From Sediminibacterium ginsengisoli (GTDB taxonomy: Bacteria; Bacteroidota; Bacteroidia; Chitinophagales; Chitinophagaceae): a DNA stretch of 14,997 bases. A program made the position numbers and the translations under genes. The stretch lies in contig CALPSK010000003.1 in the NCBI GenBank assembly GCA_943326215.1, positions 1 through 14,997 on the forward strand. The letters run 5' to 3'. The notes under the pieces were generated by a model, which did not search any database, was not told the origin of the DNA, and saw only the letters and a program-made list of their open reading frames with translations. This document shows, in pieces, positions 1-4,561 of the stretch. Numbering within the stretch: the stretch's first letter is position 1; each line of letters begins with the position of its first letter.

Positions 1-538
1 CCTTTTCAATTCTTTGAAGAATAGCTTTTACAGATGCCACGTCCGAATTGCGTTCAAGCATCCACTTTGATAATGGAAATTCTCCGCTATCTTTTGATAA
101 GATTTCTTCAACCAATCGAAGTGTTTTGGCATCCTTGTATCTAAAGTGTACACGCTTTGCAATGGCTGCATATCTGTCATATCCTACAGCTTCCTTGGTA
201 CCTTGTTTTTTCCCGAACGTTTGAAATGAAATAACTAACTCATTTCTTCTGTCATTCCAGGTCTTATCTCGCTTGAGATTTAAAGCTACTCTATTTGCTG
301 CAGTTGCAACCAACTCTGTCATTCGAATAGGTACTTCATCAATACTTAATTCAATCGCTGCAAAAAGGCAACGATAACCATCTAATGGGATTCCATCTTT
401 TGAAAGTGAAATAGGTGTCAATAACCCATTTTCCTTAATATCATCTAAAATTGACGATATTTCAATTTCGTAAACTGATAGCAATTCGCTCGGAATCAAT
501 TCTTTTAATTCCAATGCATTTCTTGTAATTTTGGACAT
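1..538 (-). CDS. ParB-like N-terminal domain protein, C-terminus cut off by the window edge
   Basis: An open frame runs leftward from the ATG at 538 to the window edge without a stop, giving 179 residues. Residues about 15-75 follow the ParB/sulfiredoxin-like fold pattern: a proline-led strand (ELIPSELL), a helix ending in KENGLLTPI, then the DGYR motif near residues 53-56 that matches the conserved DGxRR of ParB N-terminal domains, and a VPIRM strand. The following part (KRDKTWNDRR, then a Lys/Arg-rich helical region) could bind DNA. No ParA is visible beside it, so chromosome or plasmid partition cannot be claimed; many phage and integrative-element proteins carry this domain alone. The frame stays open upstream of 538 back to about 673, with a GTG at 619 as a possible earlier start and a Cys-rich stretch (GCRCC). 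I prefer the ATG. Family call is from motif reading only. Confidence 0.7.
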   Translation of the reverse strand, partial: MSKITRNALELKELIPSELLSVYEIEISSILDDIKENGLLTPISLSKDGIPLDGYRCLFAAIELSIDEVPIRMTELVATAANRVALNLKRDKTWNDRRNELVISFQTFGKKQGTKEAVGYDRYAAIAKRVHFRYKDAKTLRLVEEILSKDSGEFPLSKWMLERNSDVASVKAILQRIEK

Positions 539-677
539 AAAATTGTCTTTTGAAAGTTTGATAATTTTTACTGGGTGTTTGTTGTTACAGCAACGGCACC
601 CATTTTTGTTTCGCAGCACCTTGTGCCAAACAATATTTTTACTGGACTTCTGATTTTTGCGCTCATAATACTAAATG

Positions 678-1259
678 TTATGCGGCATTTCTTGTTGTTC
701 TACCATAATCCCAACTATCATAGTCAAGAGTACCTACCATAGCAGCTTCAAAGTCATTATGCTTAGGTTCAATCATAAAACCATAATCTTTGAACTGACC
801 TGAATTGAGAGCAATTTTTACCGAGCCAAATGCAACCAAATAGTGCATTGCAATAGTGAAAAAGTGTTCATCAATAGGTTTGTCAGAAACGTACAATTCC
901 ATCAATTGCTTATGACAATGATACATTGCCGAATAAGTGTATTCGGGACTCTGATTAACGTGATTATAGGTGTTAGTAAATCTTTCCAAGTCAGTTGCAA
1001 AATCAATTACTTGATGCCCTGCAATTGGATGATTCATAAAAAAGGAGATACCTACTCGGATGTCCTTTGCTTCGATTTTTGCGTTTCCGCCTTTTGTTTG
1101 TCCCATTTTGTTTGTTTTAGGGTTTGAAAAATTGTTTAATGATGCCTTCGCTTTCTTTTGTTGAGCCTGAGCATTTCTTTTTTGAGCCTTAGCTGCTCTT
1201 TTTTGGTTCTTCACCTGTTTTTTTTGAGCATTAAATGCTCTTGATGTTTTTGTAGCCAT
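678..1259 (-). CDS. Hypothetical protein with Lys/Gln/Ala-rich N-terminal helix
   Basis: I do not recognise this 193-aa protein. The first 45 or so residues are built almost only of Lys, Gln, Ala, Arg and Asn (for example KKQVKNQKRAAKAQKR), a strongly basic, probably helical or coiled-coil stretch that could contact nucleic acid. Residues about 65-190 look like a folded globular domain with mixed helix and strand, with aromatic residues and a His-rich patch (MYHCHKQLM). There is no signal peptide or membrane segment, so it should be cytoplasmic. It is read in the same direction as the genes on both sides, 97 bp after the stop of the nuclease-like gene and about 140 bp before the ParB-like gene. 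A perfect inverted repeat sits just upstream of its start. Its position inside the proposed mobile element suggests an accessory or maintenance role, which is inference. Confidence 0.6.
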   Translation of the reverse strand: MATKTSRAFNAQKKQVKNQKRAAKAQKRNAQAQQKKAKASLNNFSNPKTNKMGQTKGGNAKIEAKDIRVGISFFMNHPIAGHQVIDFATDLERFTNTYNHVNQSPEYTYSAMYHCHKQLMELYVSDKPIDEHFFTIAMHYLVAFGSVKIALNSGQFKDYGFMIEPKHNDFEAAMVGTLDYDSWDYGRTTRNAA

Positions 1260-1275
1260 TGCTATTCGGGTTTAT

Positions 1276-1299
1276 GGTGGTATTATTATTTGTACCACC
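1276..1299. promoter_or_regulatory. Inverted repeat GGTGGTA-N10-TACCACC upstream of the 193-aa gene
   Basis: A perfect 7-bp inverted repeat (arms 1276-1282 and 1293-1299) lies 17-40 bp before the start at 1259. The right arm is part of TTGTACCACC-like DNA that also occurs at 2125-2134, inside the promoter of the next gene upstream (10 of 10 bases, TTGTACCACC at 2125-2134 and TTGTACCACC at 1290-1299). This looks like an operator for a dimeric repressor shared by the two genes. It could also act as an RNA hairpin. No clear TAnnTTTG box is visible for the 193-aa gene, so it may be partly read from the promoter at 2106-2137. Confidence 0.4.
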
Positions 1300-1358
1300 T
1301 TGATTTGGGGCAAAAAAAAAGCGTTAGCCTTTTCCTTTCCAAATCGGTTAAAAAAAAA

Positions 1359-2084
1359 TTATAATTTGTACTCTTTTTTATACTCCTTCCACAATTCCAA
1401 TGAGATAAAGGTTTTGATAAATGAATCTCTATCATCAGCTTTAATTTCAACAACCCAAGATTTATTATTCTTTGAAATTAACATATCTGCTCTAGCACCA
1501 TTGTTGATATTTCTTACTTCTAAATAAGATTTAAAACCAGCAGTAGAAAACATTTTTGATGCTAGCTCTGCTAACTTCCAATCCTCAACACCAACATTCC
1601 TATTCACACTTCTTTTAAAATTACCATCGCCATCAATCCAATATGCTTTAACTACAGCGTATTTGATTTTAGTTCTTGGATGAACAGTGGTACTTATTGT
1701 AACCTGCGGATTAAGTATTAGACTTAACTTTCTCAACGGTAATAAAGACTCTTCGAATTGATTTATTAAATCGCACAACGACAAGCCCCGTACCTTTTCA
1801 TCGAACTTATTAGTGTACAAACCAATTGCTAACTCATAGCGGTTCTTGATTTCAGCCTCTATTAAATCGAATTCATCTTTAAAACCGTCAAAAGGTTCTG
1901 GTTTATTTCTAGTCCACATACCAAACTCTTCACGAGTCATTTTATCGAACGCTGATTTATCAAGTATCCTTAGACCTGAAAATTTCATCTTGGAATTTTT
2001 CATTGACTCTAGAAAAGACGAATAGTCACCATTTTTTGTGGTGAATTTGTTTAATTTTGAATCCCTGGTTTTTGGTGTTGTCAT
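1359..2084 (-). CDS. Protein with C-terminal PD-(D/E)XK nuclease-like motif
   Basis: This 241-aa protein has no signal peptide or membrane helix. Residues about 175-225 fit the PD-(D/E)XK fold: a helix with a Glu (YLEV, E189), then a strand with Asp (ARADMLI, D200), a turn (SKNNKS), and a strand with the EIK signature (WVVEIKA, E213 and K215), followed by a helix. The D-x12-E-x-K spacing is the classical metal-binding active site of this nuclease superfamily. Residues 1-160 are unfamiliar and may be a target-recognition or regulatory part. The ATG at 2084 is preceded by a good Bacteroidota promoter, which supports this start. The place near the border of a mobile element fits a restriction or defence-type nuclease, but no methyltransferase or helicase partner is in view, so that role is inference. 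It could also be a repair or Holliday-junction-type enzyme. Confidence 0.65.
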   Translation of the reverse strand: MTTPKTRDSKLNKFTTKNGDYSSFLESMKNSKMKFSGLRILDKSAFDKMTREEFGMWTRNKPEPFDGFKDEFDLIEAEIKNRYELAIGLYTNKFDEKVRGLSLCDLINQFEESLLPLRKLSLILNPQVTISTTVHPRTKIKYAVVKAYWIDGDGNFKRSVNRNVGVEDWKLAELASKMFSTAGFKSYLEVRNINNGARADMLISKNNKSWVVEIKADDRDSFIKTFISLELWKEYKKEYKL

Positions 2085-2105
2085 CTAGCTGTCCGTTAAC
2101 AAGTG

Positions 2106-2137
2106 CAAATGTAAGGACAAATAATTGTACCACCAAA
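2106..2137 (-). promoter_or_regulatory. Bacteroidota-type promoter of the nuclease-like gene, with a candidate operator in the spacer
   Basis: On the minus strand a TTTG (-33 box, 2137-2134) is followed by 20 bp and then TACATTTG (-7 box, 2113-2106), matching the known Bacteroidota consensus TTTG-N19-21-TAnnTTTG. Transcription would start about 15 bp before the ATG at 2084. The spacer contains GGTGGTACAA, which also occurs before the 193-aa gene, the usual place for a repressor to block the polymerase. Confidence 0.6.
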
Positions 2138-2195
2138 TATTTCTTTAAATTATTTTAAGCCGCCTTCAGGAATATTCCTTTTAATTAGTATAAAC

Positions 2196-2249
2196 TGTGC
2201 TGCAATATGTGCTGCAAAACAATGAATTACTACACACCTACTACACACC
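2196..2249. repeat. Two pairs of phased direct repeats near the element border
   Basis: TGTGCTGCAA occurs at 2196-2205 and again at 2208-2217 (period 12 bp). ACTACACACC occurs at 2229-2238 and at 2240-2249 (period 11 bp). Both pairs lie 60-110 bp inside the proposed att core. Pairs of short repeats with about one helical turn between them are what arm-type binding sites of tyrosine integrases look like. A perfect palindrome, AGGAATATTCCT, lies at 2168-2179. Binding by an integrase is inference. Confidence 0.6.
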
Positions 2250-2305
2250 AAATGAGTTTTTTAGGTCAAGAAGACACAAAAAGTCCTAGGTAAAGGAATA
2301 GATGT

Positions 2306-2346
2306 TTCCTAAACACTAGATCCAAGTTCGATTCTTGGCGAGACCA
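2306..2346 (+). other. 3' fragment of tRNA-Arg(CCT), probable att core
   Basis: The segment reads as anticodon loop TTCCTAA (2306-2312, anticodon CCT at 2308-2310, U33 and A37 in place), 3' anticodon stem ACACT (2313-2317), a 4-nt variable loop, T stem CCAAG (2322-2326), T loop TTCGATT that fits TTCRANY (2327-2333), T stem CTTGG (2334-2338), acceptor strand CGAGACC (2339-2345) and discriminator A (2346). A complete gene would need GGTCTCG about 70 bp upstream and a D arm; neither is there, and the 5' anticodon stem (GATGT) pairs imperfectly. CCA is not encoded. It is therefore not a working tRNA. Identity as Arg rests on the anticodon alone. Confidence 0.7.
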
Positions 2347-2351
2347 CAAAG

Positions 2352-2382
2352 CCTCAACACGAAGTGTTGGGGTTTTATTTTT
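2352..2382 (+). terminator. Rho-independent terminator of the original tRNA-Arg gene
   Basis: CCTCAACAC (2352-2360) pairs with GTGTTGGGG (2364-2372) across a GAA loop: 9 bp with one G-U pair. It is followed by TTTTATTTTT (2373-2382). It starts 6 bases after the tRNA discriminator base, the expected place for a tRNA terminator, which supports this side being the original chromosome. Confidence 0.75.
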
Positions 2383-2395
2383 GCGAAGACGCGAG

Positions 2396-2513
2396 TCAAG
2401 CTTGCTTGAATGAGCGGATGAGCAGAAATAAAACCAGCAACGACCGAAGGTTGTTGCGGAGGGTTTGGGTAAGTTCAATACGTAAGCAGACAGTACGAGC
2501 GAAGCGAGTACTG
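2396..2513. repeat. Cluster of small hairpins in a gene-free stretch
   Basis: Between the tRNA terminator and the operon terminator I find no credible gene, but several inverted repeats: TCAAGC/GCTTGA (2396-2409), GCAACGACC/GGTTGTTGC with a GAA loop (2437-2457), and CAGTAC/GTACTG (2491-2513) around an inner GC-GAA-GC. The tRNA terminator just before them also has a GAA loop. They may be remnants of terminators or small palindromic repeat elements. Function unknown. Confidence 0.5.
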
Positions 2514-2540
2514 GCAGTCATGGTTTTAATGACGGCAGTC

Positions 2541-2575
2541 TTAAAATAAAACGACCAGTCTTTCGACCGGTCGTT
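2541..2575 (-). terminator. Terminator of the polysaccharide utilisation operon
   Basis: On the minus strand AACGACCGGTC pairs with GACTGGTCGTT (2575-2550) over a GAAA loop: 11 bp with one G-U pair, followed by TTTTATTTTAA (2551-2541). It lies 28 bp after the stop of the GH16 gene. The G-U pair becomes an A-C mismatch on the plus strand, so the structure is best for leftward transcripts. Confidence 0.85.
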
Positions 2576-2602
2576 AGAGGGGGATTTTTATTAATGGATT
2601 TA

Positions 2603-3619
2603 TTATTGATACACTCTTACGTAATCAATTTCGAATGTGGTACTTGTAAATGATGGATCGATAGGTCCACCCAAATTGCCACCCATTGCAATGTTTAAAA
2701 TCATGAAGAAGTTTTGATTGTATGGGATGGATGGACTGTTTGGAAGTGTGTGAAATAATTTATCGTCTACAAAAATTTGCATCGATGCAGGTGTCCATTC
2801 TAATTTATACACATGAAATTCGGTTGTTGCAGTTGGAACCATTGTCGTGGCCACTTTAGCATTACCTCCAAAGTATACAGGATAATGAAATGCAGAAATA
2901 ATTTTATTTAAATCTCTACCTACATGCTCCATGATATCTATCTCGCCACAAGCAGGCCATGAAACTGTATTAATATTATCTCCTAACATCCAAATTGCAG
3001 GCCATGTTCCAACACCTGCTGGTATTTTGGCACGCACTTCTACTTTACCATATTTGAAGGAATACTTGCCTTTGCTTAATAAACGTGCAGACGTGTATTG
3101 ACTAGATGAAAATGCTTCTTTCTTAGCCACAATTTTCAAAGTACCATCTGTCACGTAGGAATTATCTCTACGATCTGTATAATACTGCGATTCATTGTTG
3201 CCCCAACCACTTGCGCCTAAATCATAGCCCCATTTATTACTATTGGGTGCGCCTGGCGTATCAAATTCGTCGGACCAAACTAAAGCCATAGCAACAGTCA
3301 CAGCAATATCAATAGATTTTGATATGGTTGCGCCAGAGCTACTTTTAGCTGTCACTTTCACCGTGTAATTTCCAGAGCTTGTGTATTTATGCTGAACAGA
3401 CCCAGAAGATATGGTTTCAAAAACACCATTTCCAAAATCATATTCATAGTTCGCTGCATTCGTTGCAGATGATACAAAGGAAACATTACCACTTTTGTCT
3501 GGATTCACAGTCGCATTAACCACCAAATTAGATGGAGTTAAAGCGGGGGGCGTACCCCCGCTCTTATTACATGAAAGCAATCCCAAGCTTATTAAACACA
3601 AAAATATACCTACTCTCAT
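2603..3619 (-). CDS. GH16 endo-beta-1,3-glucanase (laminarinase type) lipoprotein with PKD domain
   Basis: This 338-aa enzyme should cut internal beta-1,3 links of laminarin-like glucan by the retaining mechanism. The signal peptide ends in the lipobox LLSC (Cys17). Residues about 28-110 form a PKD-type domain (YDFGNG). The GH16 domain covers about 112-338: WSDEFD start, WPAIWML at 206-212, the catalytic signature GEIDIMEHVG with nucleophile E226, D228 and acid/base E231, and the family's usual final strand IDYVRVY. The EIDIME form with its extra Met (beta-bulge) is typical of laminarinases, not of kappa-carrageenases, but mixed-linkage glucanase cannot be excluded. After Cys17 there is no acidic export signal (NKSGG), so surface display is uncertain. 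It is the last gene of the operon, 7 bp after the previous stop and before a strong terminator. Confidence 0.92.
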   Translation of the reverse strand: MRVGIFLCLISLGLLSCNKSGGTPPALTPSNLVVNATVNPDKSGNVSFVSSATNAANYEYDFGNGVFETISSGSVQHKYTSSGNYTVKVTAKSSSGATISKSIDIAVTVAMALVWSDEFDTPGAPNSNKWGYDLGASGWGNNESQYYTDRRDNSYVTDGTLKIVAKKEAFSSSQYTSARLLSKGKYSFKYGKVEVRAKIPAGVGTWPAIWMLGDNINTVSWPACGEIDIMEHVGRDLNKIISAFHYPVYFGGNAKVATTMVPTATTEFHVYKLEWTPASMQIFVDDKLFHTLPNSPSIPYNQNFFMILNIAMGGNLGGPIDPSFTSTTFEIDYVRVYQ

Positions 3620-3626
3620 TTAATAT

Positions 3627-4544
3627 TTATTTTACTTTAAACATTTGATACCATGCGTTTCCGTCAACACCAATAGTTCTTAAAGTCATAGTAGTACTAG
3701 TAAGTGATATGATTTCATACATATTACTTCCGGCACCAACCATCACTAAACCATTACCTGGCACTGAGAATTGAATTCTTGTAGAAACTGCAGCTGTACT
3801 GTTCGAAGTTGCATTCATGAAAGAAAGTCGCTTAACACCTAAAGTTGTAATAGGAAATTGACCTTCTCCACCAGTTAAACCATAATAAGCAACTGCAGCA
3901 CCTAACACAAATGTATTGCCTTTATTATCTAAATCCATCGACACATTGTTATTAGCGTCTTTAGAGAAAGTAATTTCATCATCATAAAATCCATCAGCAG
4001 CTCTATCATTAGGACCAGCAGCATACCAACTAGCAAAGAATGATTCATTCGCACCTTGATTAGGACCAGGGCCTACACCAAAATGACCAGGGGCGTTTTT
4101 ATCAGCAATCCAAACTTTAGATGAAGCACCAGTTAAATTAGTAAGGATGGCAGTTGGGATTTCAAAAGCAACATACACTGTTACAGCCTTACTGATTGTT
4201 GAAATAATACCGCCCGTGCCAATTGCGTTTACCGTGATGGTATACTTTTTAACACCTGGAGTCGTATACTTATAAGTAATCTTACCAGAAGGTACTAATG
4301 CAGTATTACCGTCACCAAAGTCAACATTGTATGTAATTGCATTGGTCGCAGTTATATTGATTGCAACGGCTCCAGTACCATTACCAGTTGGATTGGCATT
4401 GTCTACACCAACAACAGTTGTTGTTAATGCTAAGCCAGAAGGTGTTTTCATTGCACCGAAAGAATATTCTTCTTTCTTACAACCTGTAATACTAAGTACT
4501 ACAAGTAGAGAAAACAACCCAATTATTTTATGTAAATTTTTCAT
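3627..4544 (-). CDS. PKD-domain lipoprotein, probable surface glycan-binding protein
   Basis: A 305-aa protein with a lipoprotein signal (ITGC, Cys22) followed by KKEEY; a Lys and two acidic residues right after the Cys resemble the Bacteroidota lipoprotein export signal, so it is probably on the cell surface. Residues about 35-125 form a PKD domain (VDFGDGN near 74-80). Residues about 130-305 form a second domain, Gly- and aromatic-rich (SSKVWIADKNAPGHFGVGP, FFASWYAAGPNDRA, AWYQMFKV), ending in beta strands, possibly lipocalin-like or a glycan-binding sandwich. I know no catalytic motif in it. By place it is an SusE/SusF-like or SGBP-type protein that holds beta-glucan for the neighbouring GH16 and SusC/SusD. 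It starts 17 bp after the upstream gene and ends 7 bp before the GH16 gene. Binding function is inferred from context. Confidence 0.8.
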   Translation of the reverse strand: MKNLHKIIGLFSLLVVLSITGCKKEEYSFGAMKTPSGLALTTTVVGVDNANPTGNGTGAVAINITATNAITYNVDFGDGNTALVPSGKITYKYTTPGVKKYTITVNAIGTGGIISTISKAVTVYVAFEIPTAILTNLTGASSKVWIADKNAPGHFGVGPGPNQGANESFFASWYAAGPNDRAADGFYDDEITFSKDANNNVSMDLDNKGNTFVLGAAVAYYGLTGGEGQFPITTLGVKRLSFMNATSNSTAAVSTRIQFSVPGNGLVMVGAGSNMYEIISLTSTTMTLRTIGVDGNAWYQMFKVK

Positions 4545-4561
4545 TGCTTACTATTTAAAAA

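Larger units (their letters stand above)
1..2346. mobile_element. End of an integrated element bordered by a tRNA-Arg 3' fragment
   Basis: Three unrelated-looking accessory genes (ParB-like, unknown basic protein, PD-(D/E)XK) end at a partial tRNA gene consisting of the anticodon loop, T arm and acceptor 3' strand only. Tyrosine-recombinase elements often integrate into tRNA 3' ends: one border keeps a complete tRNA, the other a duplicated 3' fragment. The fragment here points right and is followed by its terminator, so the element lies to its left and the intact tRNA and integrase should lie beyond the left edge. No integrase is visible in the window, so this is a structural inference. The left end is unknown; position 1 is only the window edge. 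Confidence 0.5.

Noticed and set aside
574..602. Hairpin GGGTGTT/GGCACCC followed by ATTTTTG, terminator-like on the plus strand
   Set aside because: No plus-strand gene precedes it, and on the minus strand its G-U pairs become mismatches; probably chance or a leader structure.
1306..1345. Weak hairpin before a run of T on the minus strand, possible terminator after the nuclease-like gene
   Set aside because: The stem is short (about 5 bp with a bulge) and A-rich; not enough to call.
2264..2346. A complete tRNA gene beginning at GGTC 2264
   Set aside because: Only the first four acceptor bases would pair, there is no D arm, and the length is too long for the observed anticodon position.
2266..2478. 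70-codon open frame on the minus strand
   Set aside because: Its peptide SRQESNLDL is the well-known false translation across the T arm of a tRNA; the region is explained by the tRNA fragment and terminator.
2364..2549. 61-codon open frame on the plus strand
   Set aside because: It runs through terminators and hairpins, has a basic low-complexity peptide and no start signal.
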